From Bacillota bacterium (GTDB lineage: Bacteria > Bacillota > Clostridia > Christensenellales > CAG-138), in the NCBI GenBank assembly GCA_016286445.1, contig JAEESS010000001.1:62001-126000 (forward strand): a DNA stretch of 64,000 bases. The letters are read 5' to 3'. Position 1 is the stretch's first letter. Every line of letters starts with the position of its first letter. This document shows positions 53,698 through 63,400 of the stretch, piece by piece. The position numbers and the translations under genes are program-made. The notes under the pieces were generated by a model. That model was not told the DNA's origin and ran no database searches. It saw only the letters and a program-made list of their open reading frames with translations.

Positions 53698-53750
53698 TAA
53701 CCGTTTGGAAACAGCTTGGAAACGACTTTTCAAAGCAGCTGCAATATACT
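53695..53750 (+). promoter_or_regulatory. Lipoprotein promoter with 11-bp-phased TGRWWAC boxes
   Basis: TGATAAC (53695), TGGAAAC (53706) and TGGAAAC (53717), 11 bp apart, precede TATACT (53745-53750). The -35 position is ACGACT. TGATAAC lies 50 bp before the -10, exactly as at the response-regulator promoter. Confidence 0.72.
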
Positions 53751-53778
53751 GAGGACAAACAGAAAGGAGAAATGAAAC

Positions 53779-55251
53779 ATGCATAAAAGAGTATTTGTGT
53801 TGCTGATCCTTGTTTGTCTGCTCTGTACCGCCTGTCAGCCGACGCCTGAGAAACCGGTCGTTGTGCAAAAAGATACGGAGCGGTTAGTTGATGTCGTCAT
53901 TGCACAGGATCCGAAAAACACATCCGGCGAAGCGGAAACAAACGCTGAGGTGGACCCTTATCGTATTGAAAAGGTCAACGAACGTTTTACCTACGATTAC
54001 ACAAGCGAGAACGGGCTGGTGAAGATCCATGCGGACGCCGACGTCAAAACGCCGGACTCCGGAACGATCCCGATGACGCGTGTGAAGCCCACGCTCTATT
54101 CCGACGCGTTTGCAAAGCAGGTATTCGATTACGTCTATCAGGGCAAGCAAGTGTACATTCAGCAGCACGGACCGAAAACGAAGGCGGTCATCGCCAATGA
54201 GCTTGCGTATTATCAGAAGATCGCAAACGACGGTACATGGGCGGAAGCCGGTCTGGTCGATGCGCAGGAGGTCGATGAGATCATTGAACAGCTGAAGGAG
54301 CTGTACCCGAATGCGCCGGAAACGGACACCACGGTACCCATCCCTGCCGACGGCTCCATGATTGCCGAGACTTATTTCGGCATTGAGGAAGAAAAGCTCG
54401 AAGTCGACGACGAGCTTGCGTTTTTGCAGGTTTACAGATGTAAGGCTCACCAAAGTACATCTCTATTCTATACCAGAGGCAATCTTGATACCATGATCGG
54501 GTATGAGGAAAGCGGCGAAGGGTCGCGCGCGTTTCAGCACTGGTATTCGGAATACGATTCCTATCGACCGAACGTCGCCGACGATACGAAGGCCTACGGA
54601 CAGACGTATTCTCCGAAGGAGGCAGCGGAGCTCGGCCTCAAATTCTTCCGCGATCTCGGCATTATCGACGTCGCTCCGCGCGACATCTGCAATCTGTATG
54701 TTGCGCATCCGTCCGGGCAGACGAAGACGCTGTATCTGATCGAATACGTCCGCACAGTCAACGGGAATCCGGTTGCGTTTGTACCGCTGACGCAGCAGCA
54801 ATGGGACTATGAGGAGACGGCTCTCCCATGGCATTATGAATCCATCCGCGTGATGGTGGACGACGAAGGACTGAAATCCGTCAATTGGCAGAACCCGATC
54901 GAGGTGACAGAAGTCATTTCCGACAATGTCAAAGTCATGTCTTTTGAGGAGGCCGCGAACATCTTTCGCTCCATGTGCAGCACCGTATATGAGCCACAGG
55001 CGACGTCCTTTGATCGGGAGACGCATATCGACGTCAATGTGGACCATGTTGAGCTGAACCTTTTGCGTATCCGTGAGCAGAACGCGGAGGGCAAGAACGG
55101 TCTGTACGTTCCGGCATGGCTGTTTTACGGGCAGGAGGTATATACGTTCGGCGAATACACGGAGCCGGACTTTTCCAAGCCGTTTACGCGCGTGCTGTTT
55201 GCGATCAATGCAGTCGACGGCTCCATCATCGACATGAGCAAGGGCTATTGA
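53779..55251 (+). CDS. Lipoprotein, DUF6034-like, copy 1
   Basis: 490 residues. A lipoprotein signal peptide ends in the lipobox LCTAC (Cys at residue 20), followed by QPTPEKPVVVQKDTERL. The mature part is acidic, without other membrane segments, and has conserved stretches shared with the next gene: RFTYDY, IHADADVKTPDSGTIPM, YVRTVNGNPVAF, LYVPAWLFYG and INAVDGSIID. It resembles clostridial lipoproteins of the DUF6034 type, whose role is unknown. AAAGGAG lies 7 bases before the ATG. It lies directly downstream of a two-component operon and has phased regulator boxes at its promoter. Confidence 0.85.
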   Translation: MHKRVFVLLILVCLLCTACQPTPEKPVVVQKDTERLVDVVIAQDPKNTSGEAETNAEVDPYRIEKVNERFTYDYTSENGLVKIHADADVKTPDSGTIPMTRVKPTLYSDAFAKQVFDYVYQGKQVYIQQHGPKTKAVIANELAYYQKIANDGTWAEAGLVDAQEVDEIIEQLKELYPNAPETDTTVPIPADGSMIAETYFGIEEEKLEVDDELAFLQVYRCKAHQSTSLFYTRGNLDTMIGYEESGEGSRAFQHWYSEYDSYRPNVADDTKAYGQTYSPKEAAELGLKFFRDLGIIDVAPRDICNLYVAHPSGQTKTLYLIEYVRTVNGNPVAFVPLTQQQWDYEETALPWHYESIRVMVDDEGLKSVNWQNPIEVTEVISDNVKVMSFEEAANIFRSMCSTVYEPQATSFDRETHIDVNVDHVELNLLRIREQNAEGKNGLYVPAWLFYGQEVYTFGEYTEPDFSKPFTRVLFAINAVDGSIIDMSKGY

Positions 55252-55261
55252 GGAGGCCTGT

Positions 55262-56779
55262 ATGAAACGAGTCTTTGTTATACTGATAGCAATTCTTCTG
55301 CTTGCTGCATGTCAGCCCACGCCGGATCACGATTTTATTGTACAGAAGGACACGGAACGTCTGGTCGAGACGGTGGAATTGAAAAATGCGAACGAAGATG
55401 TTTCCATTGAACCCGCCGACATGCCGGACAATCCGCTTGTTAAGATGGACGAACGCTATGCGTTTGATTTCGTCAACGACAACGGTCGCCTGCATATTCA
55501 CGCCGATGCGGACGTATATGTGCCGGAAACCGGCAAGGTCCCGATGGCGCGCGTCAAGGGAGACTATTTCACCGATGCGTTTGCAAAGAAACTGTTTGAC
55601 AAGATCTATCAGGGCGAGACGGCATACATCCGGACAAATGAAACGCGCAGATTGACAAAATCTGAGCTTGCGGAAATGATCGTCTACTATCAGGATCTTG
55701 TCGATACCGGCAGAACGGAAGATAAAATGATGGATGAAGAAGAGGCAATCGAATGCATAAATGAATGGAAGGAAGAATACAAGACCGCGCCGGACGAGGC
55801 GGAAGAGATAAAGCCGGTCGTCTCGGACGGAACGATGCTGCTGAGGAATGTGACCGACGACAGCCCGTATGCGCTGTTCCAGCACGTGCAGTATTATGAG
55901 CTCTGGACGAGAGGCGAGCTCGGAGAACTGCAAATCTGTCGTTCTGCCGAAACGGATCTCTCAATTCAGGACCATATGGTATATCACCGGGATCCTTTGG
56001 AAGAAGGCGATTTCAGATGGATCAGCTATAACGAATCGATCGATTCCGGACGCAAGCTCGATCTGAATAAGCCGTTTGACTGCCATGTATGTTCGACAGA
56101 GGATCATACCTGTGCATACGGACAAACTATTTCTCCCTACGATGCGACAGAGCTCTGCCGATCGTTTCTTGAAGATCTCGACGTAACGGACATTGTGCCG
56201 ATTTCGCCGATCGACACATATGTTACGAAAAATACAGACGGATCGGTCGACGACTGTATATATTTCATTGATTTTGTACGCACAGTGTATGGAACGCCTG
56301 TTGCATATTTGACGCAGTGCGAATCATATATGTTCGAACAGACAGAGATTCCGTGGGACTATGAAACGATTCGCTTCCTTGTCGACAGCAAGGGCATTAA
56401 CTCGCTGACATGGCAATACCCGGTTCAGGTAACAAAATTGATCAGCAGCGACGCAGCAGTGCTGACGCTTGAACAGGCAGAGAATATCTTTGAAAACATG
56501 AGCGTTATCATATATGACGCGCAGACGTATCATAACGACAAGCCAATCTATATCGATGTGTTGATTTCACGCGTGGAACTTTCTTTGGTCCGTGTCCGTG
56601 AAAAGAACGCACCGGGACGCACCGGATTATACATCCCCGCTTGGGTTTTCTATGGAAAAGCAGTTTCTAATTACCGCGAACCGGTCATGCAGGAAATGAT
56701 CGACAAGCGAATGACCGGTGTCATTCTTGCTGTCAACGCGATCGACGGAAGCATCATCGACCTCGGACACGGGTATTGA
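55262..56779 (+). CDS. Lipoprotein, DUF6034-like, copy 2
   Basis: 505 residues, clear paralogue of the preceding gene, 10 bases downstream with GAGGAGG as ribosome site. The lipobox is LLAAC (Cys at residue 18), followed by QPTPDHDFIVQKDTERL. Shared blocks include YAFDFVNDNGRLHIHADADV, IDFVRTVYGTPVAYL, GLYIPAWVFYGK and VNAIDGSIIDLGHGY. It differs by an insert containing CHVCSTEDHTC (about residues 277-287). The pair arose by tandem duplication and has diverged strongly in the middle. A terminator follows. Confidence 0.85.
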   Translation: MKRVFVILIAILLLAACQPTPDHDFIVQKDTERLVETVELKNANEDVSIEPADMPDNPLVKMDERYAFDFVNDNGRLHIHADADVYVPETGKVPMARVKGDYFTDAFAKKLFDKIYQGETAYIRTNETRRLTKSELAEMIVYYQDLVDTGRTEDKMMDEEEAIECINEWKEEYKTAPDEAEEIKPVVSDGTMLLRNVTDDSPYALFQHVQYYELWTRGELGELQICRSAETDLSIQDHMVYHRDPLEEGDFRWISYNESIDSGRKLDLNKPFDCHVCSTEDHTCAYGQTISPYDATELCRSFLEDLDVTDIVPISPIDTYVTKNTDGSVDDCIYFIDFVRTVYGTPVAYLTQCESYMFEQTEIPWDYETIRFLVDSKGINSLTWQYPVQVTKLISSDAAVLTLEQAENIFENMSVIIYDAQTYHNDKPIYIDVLISRVELSLVRVREKNAPGRTGLYIPAWVFYGKAVSNYREPVMQEMIDKRMTGVILAVNAIDGSIIDLGHGY

Positions 56780-56792
56780 TCCGATAAAAATG

Positions 56793-56819
56793 AAAGGGAC
56801 GGCGACGTCCCTTTTCTTT
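56793..56819 (+). terminator. Terminator of the lipoprotein operon
   Basis: A 9-bp stem AAAGGGACG-GCGA-CGTCCCTTT (56793-56814) and T-rich tail. Confidence 0.87.
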
Positions 56820-56868
56820 ACTTTTGGTGCGGAATGTGTTATTCTTCAAAAAGAATAGCGAGGTTCCT

Positions 56869-57540
56869 ATGCAGAGTCTTTGTTCATTTTTCGGAATAAA
56901 AAAAGGCGTTACGGCGCTGATCGGCGGCGGTGGAAAGACGTCGACGATGTACGCGCTTGCGGGAGAACTGCGTGAAAAAGGATCCGTGATCGTGTGCACC
57001 TCCACGCATATCCTTCGCCCGCCGCAGTATCCGTTTCTCCCCTGCCTTGCAGAAAAACTGAAACCGGGCGAGGTCGTTTCGACCGGCGCGATCGACGGGT
57101 CGAAGCTTTCAATGCCGGAACAGCCGTTTTCGGAACTGATGCGATATGCGGATTATGTGCTGGTCGAAGCGGACGGTTCGCGACAGCTGCCGTTGAAAGC
57201 GCACGCATCGCATGAACCGGTCATCCCGCCGGAATCGAATACCGTTCTTGCGGTAATCGGCATTGACGGGCTTGGAAAGCCGATCAAGGAAGCTGCACAC
57301 CGACCGGAACTGTATGCGGACATCTGCGGGGTGTCGGTCGACGACATCGTTACGGAAGAAATGATCTGTACCGTCCTTTCGACCTATCCGCGCTGCGACG
57401 GCGTTGTGATTAACAAAGCGGACGACGAGAGACAGCTTGCAAAAGCGGAATCTCTCGCAAAGCAGCTTTCGGTTCCGGTCGTCATTACCGCATGGCAGAC
57501 GGAACATCCCATCAAAGCATACCGGAGGGCAAAACCATGA
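56869..57540 (+). CDS. yqeC: Selenium-dependent hydroxylase accessory protein YqeC
   Basis: P-loop protein of 223 residues, Walker A GGGGKTSTMYALA near residue 20, with VEADGSRQLPLKAHASHEPVIP as the family signature and VINKADDE like a nucleotide-specificity motif. YqeC is found only with SelD, YqeB and molybdenum hydroxylases and is thought to help insert selenium into their cofactor. The ATG at 56869 follows GAGG; the leader contains a small AT hairpin (TATTCTT/AAGAATA). First gene of a four-gene set, overlapping yqeB by ATGA. Confidence 0.92.
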   Translation: MQSLCSFFGIKKGVTALIGGGGKTSTMYALAGELREKGSVIVCTSTHILRPPQYPFLPCLAEKLKPGEVVSTGAIDGSKLSMPEQPFSELMRYADYVLVEADGSRQLPLKAHASHEPVIPPESNTVLAVIGIDGLGKPIKEAAHRPELYADICGVSVDDIVTEEMICTVLSTYPRCDGVVINKADDERQLAKAESLAKQLSVPVVITAWQTEHPIKAYRRAKP

Positions 57541-58331
57541 TCGTAATCAAAGGCGCGGGAGATTTGGCAAGCGGCGTAGCCGTTCGGCTTGCGCATTGCG
57601 GTTTTCCGATCGTGATGACGGATCTTCCCCATCCCACATCGATCCGCAGGACAGTCTGCTTTTCGGAAGCGATCCTGAAGGGCACGTTCACCGTCGAAGA
57701 CGTTACAGCAGAACGGGCGGATTCGATCGAAGCGATCGACGGCATCCATCAAAGCGGTCGCATTGCCGTTCTCGCCGATCCGGATGCAAACTGTATCAAT
57801 GCGCTTCATCCGCAGGTCGTCGTAGACGCGATCCTTGCAAAGCGTAACCTCGGCACAAAGATCACCGATGCGCCGATCGTCATTGCGCTCGGACCTGGCT
57901 TTACGGCAGGCAAAGACTGCCATGCCGTGATCGAAACGATGCGTGGTCACGATCTTGGGCGAGTGATCCTCGAAGGCACTGCGGAACCGAACACGGGCAT
58001 TCCCGGCAATATCAGCGGTTTTACGACCGAACGCGTTTTGCGCGCGCCGAAGGACGGCGTTTTCATCGAACGGCGTCATATCGGCGATTTGGTTGAAAAA
58101 GGCGAACCGATTGCGGAAGTGGACGGCGAGCCGATCCCTGCAACGCTTTCCGGCGTGATCCGCGGTCTGCTGCCAACCGGTACGCCGGTCCATAAAGGCA
58201 TGAAAAGCGGCGATATCGATCCGAGACCGGTCCAGTCGCATTGTTTTACCGTTTCCGACAAGGCGCGCGCCATCGGCGGCGGCGTACTCGAAGCCATTTT
58301 GATGCTGCAAAGGAGCAATACACATGTATAA
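57537..58331 (+). CDS. yqeB: Selenium-dependent molybdenum hydroxylase protein YqeB
   Basis: 264 residues of the EF2563/YqeB family. N-terminal IVIKGAGDLASGVAVRLAHCGF is a dinucleotide-binding-like glycine motif; IALGPGFTAGKDCHAVIETMRGHDLGRVI and NTGIPGNISGFTTERVLRAP are conserved; a C-terminal lipoyl-like segment DLVEKGEPIAEVDGEPIPA follows. It is required in the labile-selenium cofactor pathway, biochemistry unknown. The ATG overlaps yqeC; an upstream in-frame start lies inside yqeC. Overlaps the next gene by 8 bases. Confidence 0.93.
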   Translation: MIVIKGAGDLASGVAVRLAHCGFPIVMTDLPHPTSIRRTVCFSEAILKGTFTVEDVTAERADSIEAIDGIHQSGRIAVLADPDANCINALHPQVVVDAILAKRNLGTKITDAPIVIALGPGFTAGKDCHAVIETMRGHDLGRVILEGTAEPNTGIPGNISGFTTERVLRAPKDGVFIERRHIGDLVEKGEPIAEVDGEPIPATLSGVIRGLLPTGTPVHKGMKSGDIDPRPVQSHCFTVSDKARAIGGGVLEAILMLQRSNTHV

Positions 58332-59304
58332 ACAGGTTGTAGCCGCGATCAAAAACGGAAGATCCCCCTATCTTTTCACCGGAATCGAAGGAGAAAAGAT
58401 GGGTATGATTGCCGTGCGCGACGGCGAAGCCGTTTACGGAGATGAATCACTGATTCAAACGGTAAACGAAACAACTCTTCCCTGCGTGCGTGACGGCGTG
58501 CTGGGCGAACGGATCATAACGCCGCCGCATCTGATCCTTTGCGGCGCAGGACATGTTTCGGTCTTTACGGCAAAGATCGCCAAGATGGTTGGATTTCGTG
58601 TAACGGTGATCGATGAACGGACTGATTTTGCAAACGCGGACCGCTTTCCGGACGCCGATACGATCCTGAATCTGCCGTTTGCGGAAGCGCTGAACAGGAT
58701 CCGGGAACCGAACGCCTATTATGTGATCGTTACACGCGGGCACAAGGACGATAATCTGTGCCTTCGCACGATCCTGCAAAAGCCGTATACCTATTGCGGC
58801 ATGATCGGAAGCCGATCCAAAATCAAGGTCGTGTTCGACGATCTGATCACGCAGGGATACTCCGAAGATAAACTGAAAACGGTCCATTCCCCCATCGGAC
58901 TCTCCATCGGCGCTGTCACGCCGGAAGAGATCGCCGTCTGTATCGTCGGTGAGATGATCCAAGTCAAAAATGCGGAAAAGCGCGGCAGCGAATGGGATCA
59001 GGCACTTTGCGATGCCGTTGAAAATATTGGTGAACCGTATGCCATGGTCACGCTGATCGAAAAGAAAGGCAGCGCGCCTCGCTCCGCAGGAGCGCGTATG
59101 ATCGTCAAACGCGACGGGACGATCATTTCCTCGATCGGAGGCGGATTCGGCGAATATGAGGCTTCTCAGTACGCTGTCGGCATGCTTACAAACGGATCGC
59201 GCGTGAAACGCTATATCTGCAGGATGAATAATCGGGAGGCGGCAGACGCAGGCATGGTCTGCGGCGGCGAGATCGATATTCTGATTCAAATCACGGAGGC
59301 GTAA
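58324..59304 (+). CDS. XdhC/CoxI-family maturation protein, permuted
   Basis: 326 residues. About 75 leading residues are followed by the XdhC Rossmann domain (LILCGAGHVSVFTAKIAKM, VTRGHKDDNLCLRTIL, CGMIGSRSKI, SPIGLSIGAVTPEEIAVCI). Then comes the CoxI-like domain (AMVTLIEKKGSAPRSAGARMIV, SIGGGFGEYEA). In ordinary XdhC the CoxI-like part comes first, so this is the swapped order. XdhC proteins load sulfurated molybdenum cofactor into xanthine dehydrogenases. Between yqeB and selD it probably serves a selenium-containing hydroxylase. Confidence 0.9.
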   Translation: MYKQVVAAIKNGRSPYLFTGIEGEKMGMIAVRDGEAVYGDESLIQTVNETTLPCVRDGVLGERIITPPHLILCGAGHVSVFTAKIAKMVGFRVTVIDERTDFANADRFPDADTILNLPFAEALNRIREPNAYYVIVTRGHKDDNLCLRTILQKPYTYCGMIGSRSKIKVVFDDLITQGYSEDKLKTVHSPIGLSIGAVTPEEIAVCIVGEMIQVKNAEKRGSEWDQALCDAVENIGEPYAMVTLIEKKGSAPRSAGARMIVKRDGTIISSIGGGFGEYEASQYAVGMLTNGSRVKRYICRMNNREAADAGMVCGGEIDILIQITEA

Positions 59305-59306
59305 AG

Positions 59307-60341
59307 ATGGGTGAAGATATCAAGCTGACAAAGCTTGCAAACTGCGCGGGATGCGGCGCTAAAGTCGGCGCAGGCGTACTTGCAAAGCTTTTATCCGATC
59401 TTCCGACACTGCAGGATGATAACCTGCTCGTCGGATTCGATAAGAGCGACGATGCGGCGGTCTATCGGATCAAGGACGACCTTGCGCTTGTGCAAACGCT
59501 GGACTTCTTCCCTCCCATTGCCGACGATCCATATACTTTCGGACAGATCGCGGCAACGAATGCGCTGTCGGATATCTATGCGATGGGCGGCGAACCGAAG
59601 CTCGCGCTGAACATTATGTGCGTTCCGAAGAACATGCCGAAGGAAGCGGTCCATGAGATCCTACGCGGCGGATATGAAAAATGCGCCGAAGCCGGCGCGA
59701 TCATTTGCGGCGGACACAGCATCTATGACGAGGAACCGAAGTACGGGCTTTCCGTGACGGGATTTGTGCATCCGGAACGCATGTGGAAAAATCACGGAGC
59801 AAAACCGGGTGATGTGCTGTTTTTGACAAAGCCGATCGGCATCGGCGTATTGACCGCGGCACAGCGCGGTAATCTTTTAGAACCCAAAACACATGATCTG
59901 ATGATCCGGTTGATGACGACGCTGAACAAAAGCGCACGGGACGTGCTTGTTGATTTTGACGTTCATGCATGCACGGATGTGACCGGGTTTTCTTTTCTCG
60001 GACATCTCTACGAGATGTGCAGCGGATCGGATGTGTCCGCCGATATTGACGTCGATTCGATCGCGCTGATTCCGGAGGCTTTGGACTTTGCAAGGATCGG
60101 GATCCTGCCGGAAGGTATGTATCGAAACCGTACTTATGCAGAAAGCGCGGTCGACGTCGGCAATACGGAACTTGCCGTCTGTGATCTTCTGTTTGATCCG
60201 CAGACGTCCGGCGGACTGCTTGTTGCAGTTCCCCCGGAAGAAGCTGACGCCGTTTTTGATGCGCTGCATGATCAAGTTCCCTGCGCTCAGCGTGTCGGAA
60301 GAATCGTTCCGAAAAGGGAGAAATCTATTTATCTGCAGTAA
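59307..60341 (+). CDS. selD: Selenide, water dikinase (selenophosphate synthetase)
   Basis: Makes selenophosphate from selenide and ATP. 344 residues. The active-site loop is NCAGCGAKVGAGVL: the essential Cys and Lys are present as in C-G-x-K, with Ala in place of the second Cys of E. coli. It is Cys, not selenocysteine (TGC codon). FDKSDDAAVYRI, TLDFFPPIADDPYTFGQIAATNALSDIYAMGG and GGHSIYDEEPKYG are the usual ATP and metal motifs. GGAGG lies before the ATG. No selA or selB is in the window, so selenophosphate may be used for the cofactor only. Confidence 0.96.
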   Translation: MGEDIKLTKLANCAGCGAKVGAGVLAKLLSDLPTLQDDNLLVGFDKSDDAAVYRIKDDLALVQTLDFFPPIADDPYTFGQIAATNALSDIYAMGGEPKLALNIMCVPKNMPKEAVHEILRGGYEKCAEAGAIICGGHSIYDEEPKYGLSVTGFVHPERMWKNHGAKPGDVLFLTKPIGIGVLTAAQRGNLLEPKTHDLMIRLMTTLNKSARDVLVDFDVHACTDVTGFSFLGHLYEMCSGSDVSADIDVDSIALIPEALDFARIGILPEGMYRNRTYAESAVDVGNTELAVCDLLFDPQTSGGLLVAVPPEEADAVFDALHDQVPCAQRVGRIVPKREKSIYLQ

Positions 60342-60365
60342 GTGATGAAAAGCAACGGTATCAAT

Positions 60366-60398
60366 ACAAAAAAAGGAGCGGCGATTTGCCGCTCCTTT
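60366..60398 (-). terminator. Terminator of the subtilase gene (bidirectional)
   Basis: An 11-bp stem AAAGGAGCGGC / GCCGCTCCTTT (60372-60382 / 60388-60398). On the minus strand it is followed by seven T. It also lies 30 bases after selD on the plus strand. Confidence 0.87.
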
Positions 60399-60407
60399 CG
60401 CATTAGG

Positions 60408-63400
60408 TCATCCTTCAATTCCGTAGAATACAACCCACGGATCATCTGTATTGTAATCCTGCAGCGGACGAAGCTGGACGGTACCCATATCAAACACCGG
60501 TACGAAGTAACCGTAATAGACCAGATCGCCAACCTCAACACCTTCTGCATTCATCGTTGCAACGATATCGACACAGTATGTACCGTCGGTCACGCTGACG
60601 GTCTGTGTGCCGTCGCCGCGATCGGTTACCCCGATCACTTCAAGATCTTCAGTATAGAAGAACGTACCGACATGCATCGCAGGATTCTCCATTACTTCAT
60701 CAAAGGTCACGGGATCACCTATTTCGTATACATACGGATAGTAGATCATATCGTAGTATACATATTCGTACAACGCATCGCCGATGTCCGTCTCGTAGTC
60801 TTCGTTGACATATTCTGTTAACGTAATCTCTGCGTTGTCAAGTCTCGGGCAGCCATAGTAGTTATCAAGCTCACCGACGAAGAGATAGACATCACCGATA
60901 TGGATATCTTCGATATTCGTCTTATCCGCGAGGTTGATTGCGATACCCAGAGGATTGCCGTAGACAGGATTTACAGACGATACATAGATCGTGTCGTTGT
61001 AGATCTCGGTGACAATACCTTCAGCGATTGCATTCGAGCCAGACGCTTTGTAGTCAAGAATCTGCTCAACTGCGAATTCAAGACTAGTGGGACTGTATTC
61101 GCTGCTAATGATCTCGCCGTTATCAAGGTTGATGCAGTACGACTTGATATTGGTTGCGTAGTCGATGGTTTCGATAATGACGTACGAAATATTCTCCGGA
61201 AGCTCGGACAGATCCAGATTGATCTCGCCTGCCTCATCACCAACTGCATAGCCAAGGTCGTAGCTGGTAAGATAAACCTTTCCGGTTTCTTCGTCCTCAT
61301 AAACAGTGCCGTCATATGCATACGCATCAGCATAAGCGAGACCGGAACCGTTATCTGCAAGCTTAATCGTTGCAGTTTTCGCTTCGATATCGACTTCAGC
61401 TTCGGTGATGACCGGAGATTCCGTATCAACAAGCAGCTGGAACTGATACTCGGTATTCAGAGGAGCGCCCGGATAGTCGATCATGGTCTCGTAGGTCACG
61501 AGGCAAACCGTGCCGTTCGGCAAATAGTCACCATAGTACTCGGATTGTTCGTTCGTAACGACGCCGTTCCAAGCAAAGCTTCCGCGCGGACCCCAGGTCT
61601 GAGAGGTGGTGTTGAAGTATGCTTTGCCGAGATATTCGGTTTCGTCTACATAATAGATTTCACCGGTCAATGCATCAGATACTGTCATGATCAGATGGCG
61701 AGCATTTCTGAGCTGGATCGGCTCAGAATAGAACATATCGACAAGGAACTGTTCACCGTCAGTGTTCACATTGGAGATCGCATTATGAAGCGGATTGTCG
61801 GATGTATTGAATACATCTACCCAAGCTTCGGTGGTAATCTCGTCATCGCCGATGATCGTGCAGGCCGGGTTCGCTGCAAAGTAAGTATAAAGACCGCTGC
61901 TGTATCCATAATCGGAAGGATCTATGCCCAAGTCGAGAAGGAAATTATACCAATCATATTCGTCGAAATTCACACCATATGTCATGTGCGGTTTGATATT
62001 GACTTCCATCGGCGTGAACAGGTCGGTCGGCAGGTAGCCGGCTGCCGCATACTGCGGATAGTAAATATTCTCTGCAGCAAAGTACATCAGGTAATCGGGG
62101 CTGTTCGTCCAGATTCTGTCAAGAACAGGACCCTGCGTCCAGTCACCGTAGAAGCCGCTGAACGTGAAATGCGCATCCGCGCTCGCGATCTTTCCGGTCG
62201 GCGTGTAGGTCGGGAGCGTTTCGAGACCGACAACCGCGCGAAGAATGAATGCTGCGTCGGAAGCGGTGACCTGACCATCCTGATTTACGTCTGCAAAGAA
62301 CAGAGCGACATCATCGAGATTTGTGAGCCCGACAACGTAGCGAAGGATCTCTGCCGCGTCTGCTGCCGTAACTCTGTTATCCAGGTTTGCATCGCCGAGG
62401 ATACCTGCCGAAACAGGCGTATCGCCGGATGCTTCCGCGTTTGCCTCATTCGTGAAGTAGACATAACCCTCGAAATAGTTGCCGTTTGCGAAGGTCTCGT
62501 CGAAATATGCTTTTACATCGTCGTCAAGCGTGATCTTCAGTTTGCCTTCGTAAGTGCCGTTTGCGGGGATCGTGATCGTGGTAGCACCGTCGACCGTGAT
62601 ACCTTTGCCGTTAAGCAGGTAGTCGGACGTCAGGGTGTTGTATCCCTGTGTGACATAGTCGTACAGACCGATGACCGTGAGATCATAGACCTGTTCGACA
62701 TCACTGAGGTTCACAGCGGTATAACGAATGCTGTATTCACCGGTCTTGTCGGGATCGTCAAACAGATTCACGATCGGCTCGACAAAGTAAATCGGGCAGG
62801 TAACGGCGTTCTCAAGATTGAGGATACCGGAACCGCACTTTCTCGGAGAATAGAGATATCCTTCACCGTCGACCGGAAGCATTGCGGTGGATTCGAGCAC
62901 ATCTTCTGCAAGCTCAGCGCGCTGCGCTTTGGAAAGTGCCGGATAGACTTCCTTGAGGTACTGGGTGAGCAGCAGCAGCGAACCGACAGCGTTCGGAGAC
63001 GCCATGGACGTACCGCTGTATACTTCGTATGCATCGGGAGCGCCGGCAACCGAAGAATAGATCATACCGCCGGGAGCGGAGATCGTCGGCTTGAGCTCCA
63101 GAGACGGCGTGGTGCCCCAGCTGGAGAACGTGCTCATGAGCCATGCGTTCGGGTTATCGATCTCAACCTTTTCAGTCGGGATGGTGACGGTATTGTCAAC
63201 ATCAAGACCGTCCACAATCTCAAGACCGGATTCCTGAAGAATGCTGATAGCCGGTACATAATACGGATCGATCAGCATGCCGATGGAACCTGCCTGGTTG
63301 TTGTACAGGATCATACCGACTGCGCCCTTATCGGCGACATTCTTGTTCTTTTCGGAGAAGGAGATGTTGCCGCGAACAACGAGAGCGACCTTGCCTTCTA

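Noticed and set aside
59307..60341. Selenocysteine in SelD
   Set aside because: The active-site codon is TGC (Cys), and no in-frame TGA interrupts the gene.
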